A stretch of 63,739 nt of DNA from an uncultured Ruminococcus sp. (GTDB taxonomy: Bacteria; Bacillota; Clostridia; Oscillospirales; Acutalibacteraceae): NCBI GenBank assembly GCA_902762375.1, contig CACWNY010000005.1, positions 1-63,739 of the forward strand, in the 5' to 3' direction. The translations under genes were made by a program, and so were the position numbers. Every line of letters begins with the position of its first letter. Positions within the stretch are counted from its first letter, which is position 1. Of the stretch, positions 52,920 through 61,463 are shown in pieces. The notes under the pieces are model-generated. The model was given only the letters and a program-made list of their open reading frames with translations. It was not told the origin of the DNA and made no database searches.

Positions 52920-53711
52920 TTACCGCTTTTCAGAACGGTAAATTTCTATATGAACCTGATGTTTCAGATAAAGGGTATCTTCATATTTATCAAGAAGTGT
53001 CTTGTATTCGGTGAAAAAATCGGCAATCTGTTGTTCCGAAAGACTTGCCCCCACGCCACGACAGGTATTTACTCTGCCAAGCCACTGCTCTTTAGAAAAA
53101 GTCAGTACTTCATTATAGGAATGTATGGTGTCAATGGTAAATTTATTGTCTGCCCATTTCGGATAGCAATAGCGGTATTTCTCAAAGCCGTAACCTTTCC
53201 AGTCGGGATTATATTTCAGAACAAGCTGTTCCATTTCAGAAATTACCGTGTCTTGAAAGGGAAGCCAGTCCATAAAAATCATACAGAAAATCCCGTTGGG
53301 TTTCAGCACACGGTATATTTCATCGGTGGCTTTATCAGGGGCAAAATACTGAAAACACTGTACAGCGGTAACTACATCAAAGCTGTTATCGGGAAAGCCT
53401 GTATTTTCCGCCGAACAGACTTTGAACTGAATGTTGTCAATGTGTTTTTCTTTGGCAAGAATTTTTCCGTAAGCAATCTGATTTTCAGAAATATCCGTAG
53501 CGGTAAATTCTGCACCTGTATAGGCAAGATTGAGAGGAAGTATGGCTGTTCCACTGCCCAAATCCAGAATTTTCTGACCTGATTTTCCAATACCGAAAGC
53601 GATAAGTTTCTCGTACATACTTTTCGGGTAGATATTGCGGTAGTTGGCATAGTCAGAAGATACTTTGCCAAAGTCGAAATTCTTGCCGTTGTCGATAACA
53701 GGAAGTTGCAT
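52920..53711 (-). CDS. Class I SAM-dependent methyltransferase
   Basis: 263 residues. Rossmann-like domain (about 30-150) with motif I KILDLGSGTAILPLNL, acidic motif ATDISENQI and VTAVQCFQYFAP, then a helical C-terminal half. Resembles UbiE/Tam-type small-molecule methyltransferases; substrate unknown. Start chosen at 53711 after AGGAGGG. It lies between gatC and gatA together with the truncated methylase and MITE-1 copies, an apparent insertion into the gat operon. Confidence 0.85.
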   Translation of the reverse strand: MQLPVIDNGKNFDFGKVSSDYANYRNIYPKSMYEKLIAFGIGKSGQKILDLGSGTAILPLNLAYTGAEFTATDISENQIAYGKILAKEKHIDNIQFKVCSAENTGFPDNSFDVVTAVQCFQYFAPDKATDEIYRVLKPNGIFCMIFMDWLPFQDTVISEMEQLVLKYNPDWKGYGFEKYRYCYPKWADNKFTIDTIHSYNEVLTFSKEQWLGRVNTCRGVGASLSEQQIADFFTEYKTLLDKYEDTLYLKHQVHIEIYRSEKR

Positions 53712-53735
53712 AGGTATCCCTCCTGAATTTGACAA

Positions 53736-53880
53736 AATTTACTTACGCAAATTTTGATTGGATTTTGGGGAGTTTAAGGGCTGCCGCCCTTGAAAATCCT
53801 GCCAAGGGGCTTTGCCCTTTGACCCCACAAACTTTTTGAAAAAAGTTTGACAAAAACTTTTGTGGCTCACTTCGTTCGGA
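53736..53880 (+). repeat. MITE-1 repeat copy
   Basis: AAAATTTAC palindrome variant, AAGGGC/GCCCTT, AAGGGGC/GCCCTTT, AAACTTTTT/AAAAAGTTT and GGCTCACTTCGTTCGGAC, ending eight bases before the gatC stop. Confidence 0.82.
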
Positions 53881-53887
53881 CTGTGTT

Positions 53888-54166
53888 TTAACTGCGTTTT
53901 TTGACTAAGAAACAGTCTTCGGCACTGTCGGGAGCATTGGCAAGAATTTTTTCTGTGGGATAGGATTCCACAACAACATCTTCACGGAAAGCGTTTTTCA
54001 GATTATTGATATTGTCAAAGTCAGTATTGTCTGAGGGAGCGTTATTGATAGCGTCTGCAAAGTCGATAATGGACTGCATTTCTTTGGTGAGGTCGTCAAG
54101 TTCATCTTCTTTTACAGATAATTTGGCAAGTCTTGCGATTTGTATAACATCTTCGTGAGTAACCAT
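53888..54166 (-). CDS. gatC: Asp/Glu-tRNA(Asn/Gln) amidotransferase subunit C
   Basis: Small stabilising subunit of GatCAB. 92 residues with the family pattern VIQIARLAKLSVKEDE and the C-terminal FREDVVVES and LANAPDSAEDCFLV. GGAGGTG ribosome binding site; 18 bp after aspS, which suggests Asp-tRNA-Asn is a major substrate. Confidence 0.93.
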   Translation of the reverse strand: MVTHEDVIQIARLAKLSVKEDELDDLTKEMQSIIDFADAINNAPSDNTDFDNINNLKNAFREDVVVESYPTEKILANAPDSAEDCFLVKKRS

Positions 54167-54184
54167 TACAACACACCTCCGTTA

Positions 54185-55933
54185 TCAGCGTAATTTGATA
54201 TGCACTTCTCTGAGTTGCTGTTCAGAAACTTCGTTAGGAGCTCCCATAAGCACATCTTGTGCGTTGCTATTCATCGGGAAAGCAATAACTTCACGGATAT
54301 TTTCTTCACCTGCCAGAAGCATAAGCATACGGTCAACACCAGGTGCCATACCTGCGTGAGGTGGAGCTCCATACTGGAATGCGGTGTACAATGAACGGAA
54401 TTTTGTTTTTAAATCTTCTTCGGAATAGCCTGCAATTTTAAAGGCTTCTATCATAATGTCAAGGTCATGGTTACGCACTGCACCTGACGAAAGTTCCACA
54501 CCATTACAGACAATATCATATTGATACGCCAGAACTTCGGTAGGGTCTTTTTCTTTAAGGGACTGCATACCGCCTTGAGGCATAGAAAACGGATTGTGCG
54601 TAAATATGGTTGCTCCTGTTTCCTCGTCATTCTCAAACATGGGGAAGTCAACGATAAAGCACATTTCAAACTTGCTTTCATCAATGAGATTAAGTCTTTT
54701 AGCGACTTCTGTTCGGATTTGTCCAGCCAGTTTTGGAGCGTCCTCTTTGGTATCTGCGATAAAGTAAATCACATCGCCTGCTTTGGAGTTGTTGATTTCG
54801 ATAAGTTTTTCTCTGTCGCCGTCTTTGAGGAATTTATCAATAGGGCCGTCAAAGGTCATATCGTCACGCACCTTGACATAACCCAGACCTTTCATTCCGA
54901 TAGACAACGCAAAAGCCTCCATATTCTTAAACCACTTTTTCGACTGTGCGGACGCTTCGGGTACATTAATTGAACGGACGGTTTTTTTTCTGAACGGTGC
55001 AAAGTCTGTTTCTTCAAACATATCGCTGATATCTTTAATAATGAGAGGATTTCTCAAATCAGGTTTATCCGTACCGTATTTTATCATGGATTCCGCATAA
55101 GGGATTCTTGCAAAAGGTGGTTTGGAAACTTCTTTATCCGAAAACTTGGAAAATACACTGTAAAGCACTTCTTCAGCAACCGCAAAAACATCTTCTTGTG
55201 TGGCAAATGCCATTTCAAAGTCAAGCTGATAAAATTCACCCGGCGAACGGTCTGCCCTTGCATCTTCATCACGGAAACAAGGAGCTATCTGGAAATATCT
55301 ATCAAAGCCTGATACCATAAGTAATTGTTTGAAAATCTGTGGTGCTTGCGGTAGGGCATAAAATTTTCCCTTATGTTTACGGCTGGGAATAAGATAGTCT
55401 CTTGCTCCTTCAGGGGAACTTGCCGAAAGAATAGGCGTATTGATTTCGTTAAAGCCTAATTCGGTCATTTTACTTCTGAGAAAAGCAATAACTTGACTTC
55501 TCATTAAAATATTATCGTGAACTTTTTTATTACGCAAATCTAAAAAGCGATATTTTAAACGAATATCTTCTTTGGTGTCGGTAGAGTTCGGCACTTCAAA
55601 AGGAAGTACATTACGACATTTTCCCAATACAGTAAGTGTTTCAACCGTAACCTCTACTGTACCTGTTTCTATTTTGGGATTGATGGTATCTTCATCTCTT
55701 TTTACTACTTCACCGCTGATGGTTACCGTACATTCTTTATTGACATCTTTAAGCATAGTATCATCGTGAATTACTGCCTGTACAATACCGTACTGGTCAC
55801 GGATATCCAGAAACATAACACCGCCGTGGTCACGGATATTTTCTACCCAGCCCGCAACTCTTACTTTCTGCCCTATATGAGTCTCTCTTAATTCTCCACA
55901 TAAATGTGTCCGATAGCAGTTTGCGTTGTTCAT
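54185..55933 (-). CDS. aspS: Aspartyl-tRNA synthetase, probably non-discriminating
   Basis: Charges tRNA-Asp and probably tRNA-Asn. The 582 residues have the OB-fold anticodon domain (1 to about 110), class II motifs (motif 2 FRDEDARADRSPGEFYQLD region, core FRDEDARADR), the bacterial GAD insertion domain and motif 3 GMAPGVDRMLMLL. Residue 36 in IRDHGG is His, where discriminating enzymes such as E. coli have Leu (RDLGS). Together with gatC 18 bp downstream this points to asparagine being made on tRNA. Start set by AAAGGAA at 55933. Confidence 0.95.
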   Translation of the reverse strand: MNNANCYRTHLCGELRETHIGQKVRVAGWVENIRDHGGVMFLDIRDQYGIVQAVIHDDTMLKDVNKECTVTISGEVVKRDEDTINPKIETGTVEVTVETLTVLGKCRNVLPFEVPNSTDTKEDIRLKYRFLDLRNKKVHDNILMRSQVIAFLRSKMTELGFNEINTPILSASSPEGARDYLIPSRKHKGKFYALPQAPQIFKQLLMVSGFDRYFQIAPCFRDEDARADRSPGEFYQLDFEMAFATQEDVFAVAEEVLYSVFSKFSDKEVSKPPFARIPYAESMIKYGTDKPDLRNPLIIKDISDMFEETDFAPFRKKTVRSINVPEASAQSKKWFKNMEAFALSIGMKGLGYVKVRDDMTFDGPIDKFLKDGDREKLIEINNSKAGDVIYFIADTKEDAPKLAGQIRTEVAKRLNLIDESKFEMCFIVDFPMFENDEETGATIFTHNPFSMPQGGMQSLKEKDPTEVLAYQYDIVCNGVELSSGAVRNHDLDIMIEAFKIAGYSEEDLKTKFRSLYTAFQYGAPPHAGMAPGVDRMLMLLAGEENIREVIAFPMNSNAQDVLMGAPNEVSEQQLREVHIKLR

Positions 55934-55971
55934 CTTCACATTTCCTTTCAAACATATATTTATACCGTTAA

Positions 55972-56000
55972 ATTATAACATTAATCAAATTTAGTTGCAA
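55972..56000 (-). promoter_or_regulatory. Promoter of aspS-gatC
   Basis: Minus-strand TTGCAA (56000-55995), 17 bp, TATAAT (55977-55972). The leader of about 30 nt excludes a T-box. Confidence 0.75.
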
Positions 56001-56040
56001 TATTTTGTTGATGTTTTTTTCTGTAGAATAACGGTGTTTT

Positions 56041-56312
56041 CACTACAAAATTTGCTATTGCAAATTTTGTTTTGTCTTTGGGGAGTTTAAGGGCTTTGCC
56101 CTTAAAAATCCCACGAGGGGCTTTGCCCCTCGACCCCACAAGCCTTTGAAAAGGCTTGACCGAAACTTTTAATTGTCATAGCTGGAACTTAGAGGAACAA
56201 GCCGAACGCAGTGAGATTAAAAGTTTTTTGTCCACTTTTTTTCAAAAAAGTGGGCGGGATTGTTAAGGGCGGCAGCCCTTAACTCAGGGGTTCGGGGAGG
56301 AACTCCCCGACA
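56041..56312. repeat. MITE-1 repeat, compound (two facing halves)
   Basis: AAAATTTGC palindrome, AAGGGC/GCCCTT, GAGGGGC/GCCCCTC, AAGCCTTTGAAAAGGCTT (a compensated variant of the CCACTTTT stem), GAACGCAGTGAG junction, reversed half ending with GGGGAGGAACTCCCCGA one base before the old btuR stop. Confidence 0.85.
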
Positions 56313-56313
56313 A

Positions 56314-56768
56314 CTAAAACTCGATACCTTTACGGGCTTTTATACCTTTTTCAAAAGGATGTCTGATAGATTTTATTTCGCTGATTTTGGCGGTCGGTTG
56401 AAAATGATGTGGTCGGCAAGTTGTCTTTCCAGCAACGGATAGTCGTATGCCGTATTAAATTCATCTAAAATCAGCATATCGGTCTGATGGGTCAGCAAAA
56501 GTTTTTCGGCTTTTTGCAACAGTTCATTATGACATTGGGTAATTTCTGTTTTGTCCTGTAAAGTCATGTTGCGGGTAAAACCGTAATTTTTGTTACAGCG
56601 TTGTACGGTAATATTCGGTACATACTTCAAAGCAAGAAATTCTGAACTTTCATTGCCTTTCATAAACTGAAAAATATGTACCCTCATCTGACTTCCTGCT
56701 CCACGCAAGGCAAGACCTATTGATGCAGTAGTTTTTCCTTTTCCGTCACCGCAATAAATATGCAACAA
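56314..56768 (-). pseudogene. btuR: Corrinoid adenosyltransferase (BtuR/CobO type), damaged
   Basis: The reading frame opens with TTG, gives the P-loop GDGKGKTTASIGLALRG and LILDEFNTAYDY, but stops at 56373 after NRPPKSAK (131 residues). The conserved family ending SIRHPFEKGIKARKGIEF follows in another frame and stops at 56314. The junction also lacks about 18-20 residues, including the usual VLTGRNPP strand, so a frame change and a deletion together are implied; one sequencing error would not explain both. The upstream neighbour cobQ is intact. Confidence 0.75.
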
Positions 56769-56772
56769 ATCC

Positions 56773-58254
56773 TTATACCCCCTCTTTGATAATCTGATAA
56801 ATCTGTTCCATATTCAGACTTTTCCGAACCGTATTGGCTAACAGATTGTATTGTATTTCCTTATAAGTTTTTCGGTCTGTTGCGTGTACACGCTGAACCA
56901 TTCCTTTTTTACGGAATAACGCATGTATCAGTCTTTCCGAAACGGATTGACTGTCAAAAATACCATGTACATAAGTGCCTGCCACATTTCCACGATAAGC
57001 ACCATCAACAGTGGAATTGTCTTTAACAGCAAAAGACGGTTCATTGACAGTTGTTTTCCCCATATGAATTTCGTAACCGTAAAATTCGGCATTATTCAAT
57101 GCACTGAAAAAACCGTCTGTACAGATAATTTTCCCTGTTGTATTTGTCCGTGTTTTCAGAGTGGAAAACATGGTATCTATATTCAATAATCCCATACCTG
57201 TAATTTCACCGCCGTTTTCGGTATGGTCGGGGTCAGAAATCCTCCTGCCTAACAGCTGATACCCTCCGCATATGCCGAAAATCGGTATTTGTTTAGTATG
57301 ACATTCTTTGATAGCTTTTTCTAAATGGTTTGTGCGTAACCACTGCATATCCGCAATCGTGCTTTTTGTTCCAGGAATGATAATCATGTCAGGATTTTGC
57401 AAATCTTCGGCACGCCCTACATAGCGGACAGCTACATTTTCGTATTGTCGGAATACGGCAAAATCCGTATAGTTGGCTAATTTCGGTAATTTAATCACGG
57501 CAATATCAATCAATGTGTTTGTTGTCTTTACGATTGTATCGCAAAGACTGTCCTCACCATCAATCTGACAATCTGTAAACGGCACAACTCCTAATACAGG
57601 TTTCTTTCCACGCTCTTCCAGAATTTGTATACCATCATCAAATAATCTTATATCTCCTCTGAACTTGTTGACAATCAGTCCTTTGACTAAATTAAGTTCA
57701 CTTTCTTCCAACAAAGAAAGTGTTCCCAACAGTTGAGCAAATACTCCGCCTCTATCAATATCACCTACAAGCAGAACAGGGGATTTTACCGTCTGTGCTA
57801 ATCCCATATTAACAATGTCATCTTTCTTTAAATTCATTTCTACGGGACTTCCTGCACCTTCAATCACAATAATATCATAATTTTGATTGAGTTTTTCATA
57901 AGCGTCCATCACATACGGCAGGAATTTTTTCTTGTTGCGGAAATAGTCAAACGCACGCATATTTCCGTAAACTTCACCGTTGATAATTACCTGTGAACCG
58001 CTGTTTGTCGTGGGTTTCAATAAAATAGGGTTCATTATTACATCAGGCAAAATCTTACAGGCTTCTGCCTGTACTGCCTGAGCCGTTCCGATTTCCAGAT
58101 TATCGGGCGTAACATAAGAATTTAATGCCATATTCTGTGATTTGAACGGAGCAACTTTATAGCCGTCCTGAACAAAAATCCGACAAAGTGCTGTCGTCAG
58201 CAAACTTTTGCCTACATTCGACATTGTACCTTGTATCATGATAGGTTTAGCCAT
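56773..58254 (-). CDS. cobQ: Cobyric acid synthase (glutamine-dependent)
   Basis: Amidates four carboxyl groups of adenosylcobyrinic diamide. 493 residues: N-terminal DTBS-like ATPase domain (GTMSNVGKSLLTTALCRI, SQNMALNSYVT, IEGAGSPVEMNL) and C-terminal class I glutaminase domain (FGICGGYQLLGRRI with the Cys, and YVHGIFD). It overlaps cobD by 8 bp and precedes the damaged btuR by 4 bp. Late-pathway gene, so salvage or de novo cannot be told here. Confidence 0.95.
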   Translation of the reverse strand: MAKPIMIQGTMSNVGKSLLTTALCRIFVQDGYKVAPFKSQNMALNSYVTPDNLEIGTAQAVQAEACKILPDVIMNPILLKPTTNSGSQVIINGEVYGNMRAFDYFRNKKKFLPYVMDAYEKLNQNYDIIVIEGAGSPVEMNLKKDDIVNMGLAQTVKSPVLLVGDIDRGGVFAQLLGTLSLLEESELNLVKGLIVNKFRGDIRLFDDGIQILEERGKKPVLGVVPFTDCQIDGEDSLCDTIVKTTNTLIDIAVIKLPKLANYTDFAVFRQYENVAVRYVGRAEDLQNPDMIIIPGTKSTIADMQWLRTNHLEKAIKECHTKQIPIFGICGGYQLLGRRISDPDHTENGGEITGMGLLNIDTMFSTLKTRTNTTGKIICTDGFFSALNNAEFYGYEIHMGKTTVNEPSFAVKDNSTVDGAYRGNVAGTYVHGIFDSQSVSERLIHALFRKKGMVQRVHATDRKTYKEIQYNLLANTVRKSLNMEQIYQIIKEGV

Positions 58255-59287
58255 GTTCTGATAAAATCCTTTCCAGTGTACGAATAAGTATCTGATTTTC
58301 TTTTTCAGTGCGGACAGCTATACGAAAATAACCGTCTGCCAGATTGCGGTAATCATTACAGTTGCGGATTAAGATTTTTTGTTCCAGTAAAAGGGTATCA
58401 AGGGGTAAATCGGTCTGTAGAAAAATGAAATTCGCACGACAATCAAATACACGAAACGGCAAATTTCTTAAATTTATCGTCAGAAAATCCCGTTGTTTTT
58501 CCACATATCCGATAGTCTTGCTAATGAAATCTTTTGCATTTTTCAGTGCAGAAATTCCCGCTATCTGAGCAATTCCCGAAACATTCCAGCATTGTCCCAC
58601 AGTTTCAATTCTGTTACACAGATTTTCATCACTGCACAAACAATATCCTAACCGTAAACCTGCCATCGCAAAAATTTTAGTAAAGGCTTTCAGAATAATG
58701 ATTTTATTATTGTTGAGAGTGGCTTTATATTGCTGTGCATTTCTGACAAAATCCAGAAAACATTCATCTATAACCAAATAGATATTTTCTCTGTAACATT
58801 TGTCAATAATTTTATCCAGCAAATCTTTTTCGATAAGATTGCCTACAGGATTGTTGGGATTGCAAAGAAAAAAGATATCAATATCATGAAGATAATCAAG
58901 AAGTGTTTTGTCGGGAATAAAATTGTTTTGGCTGTCCAAATCAAAATAATGGATTTGACAGCCAAAAGTATGCAGAGCTTTTTCATATTCTGAAAAAGTA
59001 GGGGAGAGTAGGAGAGCTTTTTTAGGTCGGAGAGTTTGTACAATGCGGAAAATCAAATCTGTAGCACCGTTACCGCAAACAATATATTGCACAAGAATGT
59101 TTTCAAATTGTGAGATAGCTTGTTTTAAAGCGGTACAGCGAACATCAGGGTATTTTTCAATGACGGACAGATTGTGTAAAATCGTTTCCTTGACATTTTC
59201 GGGAACACCTAACGGATTGACATTTGCCGAAAAATCATACAATACGCAACGGCTGTAGATATCGCCACCATGAGAAGCGGTAAACAT
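58247..59287 (-). CDS. cobD: Threonine-phosphate decarboxylase CobD
   Basis: PLP enzyme making aminopropanol phosphate, the nucleotide-loop linker of cobalamin. 346 residues, fold-type I aminotransferase family: start HGGD, YDFSANVNPLG, FFLCNPNNPVGN, the PLP lysine in LKAFTKIFAMAGLRLGY and the C-terminal FRIAVRTEKEN. HisC-like paralogues look similar, but the HGGD start and cob neighbours favour CobD. No cobalamin riboswitch fits in the 150 bp upstream. Confidence 0.9.
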   Translation of the reverse strand: MFTASHGGDIYSRCVLYDFSANVNPLGVPENVKETILHNLSVIEKYPDVRCTALKQAISQFENILVQYIVCGNGATDLIFRIVQTLRPKKALLLSPTFSEYEKALHTFGCQIHYFDLDSQNNFIPDKTLLDYLHDIDIFFLCNPNNPVGNLIEKDLLDKIIDKCYRENIYLVIDECFLDFVRNAQQYKATLNNNKIIILKAFTKIFAMAGLRLGYCLCSDENLCNRIETVGQCWNVSGIAQIAGISALKNAKDFISKTIGYVEKQRDFLTINLRNLPFRVFDCRANFIFLQTDLPLDTLLLEQKILIRNCNDYRNLADGYFRIAVRTEKENQILIRTLERILSEHG

Positions 59288-59377
59288 GAGTATATATAAA
59301 ATCCTTTCTTTGATGAGAATTGATGGAGAAATGAAAATCTGAGTTTTCAGATACGCTTACCAAAAAGAAAAAAGTTA

Positions 59378-59406
59378 TTTACAATTTTTGGGAAATTATG
59401 TACAAT
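59378..59406 (+). promoter_or_regulatory. Promoter of the alpha/beta hydrolase gene
   Basis: TTTACA (59378-59383), 17 bp, TACAAT (59401-59406). Confidence 0.7.
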
Positions 59407-59445
59407 GTAATTGCAAGATAAAAATAAATTAATGGAGAGATGAAT

Positions 59446-60252
59446 ATGGAATTTCTGACAGACAAAGTATATACAGATGGTTTTTCAATGACATATCTGC
59501 GATTTGGACACGGTAAAACTCCATTGGTTATCTTACCCGGATTGAGTGTACAGAGTATGATACCTTTAGCACCTGTACTTGTCAGGCAATATAAAATCTT
59601 TACAGAAGATTTTACGGTATATGTATTTGACCGCCGTCTGGAAGTACCGTTAAACTATCCCATTCGTGAGATGGCATTTGATACCGTTAAAGTGTTACAA
59701 CAACTGAAACTTAAAGATATTTCTCTTTTTGGAACATCACAGGGCGGAATGATAGCTATGGTAATAGCTCAAGAATATCCCGAACTTGTCAAGCGATTAG
59801 TTCTTTGTTCAACAGCCATGCGTATTGATGAAGAACGCTTTTCTGTGATTGCTGATTGGATAGCATTTGCCCAGAAGAAAGACCGTGAAGGGTTATACCT
59901 GTCCATTTTTGGAAAAGTCTTTCCCCCATATTACTTTGAGCAGAACAAAAGTGTTTTCTTTCAAATGGCAAAGACGGTTACAGAAGAAGAATTAGAACAT
60001 TTTATTGTTCTTGCAGAGGGAATAAGAAATTTTACCGCTGAAGATAAAATTTCCTGTATTAACTGTCCTGTTTTATTGGTGGGTGATGAAAAAGACGATG
60101 TGTTTGGTATGCAACCGACTACAGAACTGGCAAAGGCACTTTGTTTCAATCCACATCTGGAAACAGAACTTTACGATGGTTATGGTCATGCGTTGTATGA
60201 CACTGCACCGAATTTCAAAAACCGAATGTACCGCTTTCTGACACAGTGTTAA
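59446..60252 (+). CDS. Alpha/beta-fold hydrolase
   Basis: 268 residues. Oxyanion region VILPGLSVQS, nucleophile elbow FGTSQGGM with the Ser, acid in LLVGDEKDDVFG and the His in DGYGHALYD complete the triad. Substrate unknown. It is the only plus-strand gene among the minus-strand cobalamin genes, with its own promoter, so a direct role in cobalamin synthesis is not implied. ATG at 59446 has GGAGAG six bases upstream; an ATG two codons earlier is less likely. Confidence 0.88.
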   Translation: MEFLTDKVYTDGFSMTYLRFGHGKTPLVILPGLSVQSMIPLAPVLVRQYKIFTEDFTVYVFDRRLEVPLNYPIREMAFDTVKVLQQLKLKDISLFGTSQGGMIAMVIAQEYPELVKRLVLCSTAMRIDEERFSVIADWIAFAQKKDREGLYLSIFGKVFPPYYFEQNKSVFFQMAKTVTEEELEHFIVLAEGIRNFTAEDKISCINCPVLLVGDEKDDVFGMQPTTELAKALCFNPHLETELYDGYGHALYDTAPNFKNRMYRFLTQC

Positions 60253-60257
60253 GAGGC

Positions 60258-60541
60258 TGTTTTGTCGGGGAGTTCCTCCCCGAACCCCTGATTTAAGGGC
60301 TGTCGCCCTTAAAAATCCCACCCACTTTTTTGAAAAAAAGTGGACAAAAAACTTTTAATTGAAGTGGACAAAAAACTTTTAATTGTCATCGCTGACACTT
60401 AGCGTAAAATCCGAACAGAGTGAGCCATAAAAGTTTTTGTCGAACTTTTTTCAAAAAGTTCGTGGGGTGCAGGGGCAACGCCCCTGCTGGGGTTGAGGGG
60501 CAACGCCCCTCATGGAATTGTTAAGGGCAACGCCCTTAACA
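60258..60541. repeat. MITE-1 repeat, compound, with internal duplication; overlaps cbiB end
   Basis: Begins with the GGGGAGTTCCTCCCC stem, plus half, an exact 24-bp tandem duplication (60338-60361 and 60362-60385), GAACAGAGTGAGCC junction, then two versions of the CAGGGGC and GAGGGGC stems and a terminal TTAAGGGCAACGCCCTTAA that encodes the cbiB C-terminus. Confidence 0.83.
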
Positions 60542-61463
60542 AAGAAAGTATCAGCATGATAACAGCCGTACAGTACATAAGATGATTGGCTCTTTGGATA
60601 TCTGTATTTTCTATTTTTCGGTTGTTGTCACCGATAGTTTTTTTCTTGTGAAGTTTTCCGAAATAATAAGCGTCACCGCCTAACTGAACATTTAAAGCTC
60701 CTGCACATACCGCTTCTGTCTGTGCGGAATTGGGACTGTCATGATTAAAACGGTCACGCAACCATATTCTGTATGCGTTTTTTCCGTCAAGATGTGTCAG
60801 ATAAGATGAAACAATCATTATCAATGCGGTAATTCTGGAAGGTATGAAATTGAAAACATCATCAGCCTTTGCCGAAAACCGTCCGAAATATAAATATTGT
60901 TCATTCTTATAACCAAGCATAGAATCCATAGTATTGACCGCTTTATAAAGAAATCCTAAAACAGCACCGCCGAAAATCATATAAAACAACGGTGCGGTAA
61001 CACCATCAGATGTATTTTCGGCAACCGTTTCTACAGTTGCTTTGATAATACCTGTTTCGTCCAGAACATTTGTGTCACGACCAACTATCATAGACAGATA
61101 TTTTCTTGCTTTAGGAAGATTGTGTTGTTCCAGTGCATGATATACCTTCATGCTTTCTTTTTGCAGACATTTTGGTGCTATCAGATAATAACAGAAAATA
61201 CTTTCCACCGCTACGCCGAACCATCTATTGATACGATAGCACAACAGCAGAATAATAAGAGGTATTCCTGTAGACAGCACAACTATTGAAACCCATAACA
61301 GCGTTCCTGCCAGAAATTCTTGATGTGGCAAGAGTTTTCGGTAAAATTTTTCTAAGCGTGTTATTGTATTGCCGATAAGCCGTATGGGGTGTGGAAGAGT
61401 ATAAGGGTCGCCCAGCAGACAGTCAAGCAGAAATCCGAAAACTAAAGGTAGTATTCGTATCAT
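60510..61463 (-). CDS. cbiB: Adenosylcobinamide-phosphate synthase
   Basis: Membrane enzyme joining the aminopropanol phosphate to adenosylcobyric acid. 317 residues with several hydrophobic helices; FGFLLDCLLGDPYTLPHPIR region near the start, ENTSDGVTAPLFY, GFLYKAVNTMDSMLGYKNE (core AVNTMDSMLG) and HDSPNSAQTEA. The last seven residues (ALPLTIP) and the stop are encoded by a MITE-1 hairpin. ATGA overlap with cobC upstream. Its substrate comes from cobQ and cobD next door. Confidence 0.93.
   Translation of the reverse strand: MIRILPLVFGFLLDCLLGDPYTLPHPIRLIGNTITRLEKFYRKLLPHQEFLAGTLLWVSIVVLSTGIPLIILLLCYRINRWFGVAVESIFCYYLIAPKCLQKESMKVYHALEQHNLPKARKYLSMIVGRDTNVLDETGIIKATVETVAENTSDGVTAPLFYMIFGGAVLGFLYKAVNTMDSMLGYKNEQYLYFGRFSAKADDVFNFIPSRITALIMIVSSYLTHLDGKNAYRIWLRDRFNHDSPNSAQTEAVCAGALNVQLGGDAYYFGKLHKKKTIGDNNRKIENTDIQRANHLMYCTAVIMLILSLLRALPLTIP

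Noticed and set aside
59288..59445. Cobalamin riboswitch upstream of cobD
   Set aside because: The 150-bp divergent gap is too short and shows no B12-box-like sequence; it holds the hydrolase promoter instead.
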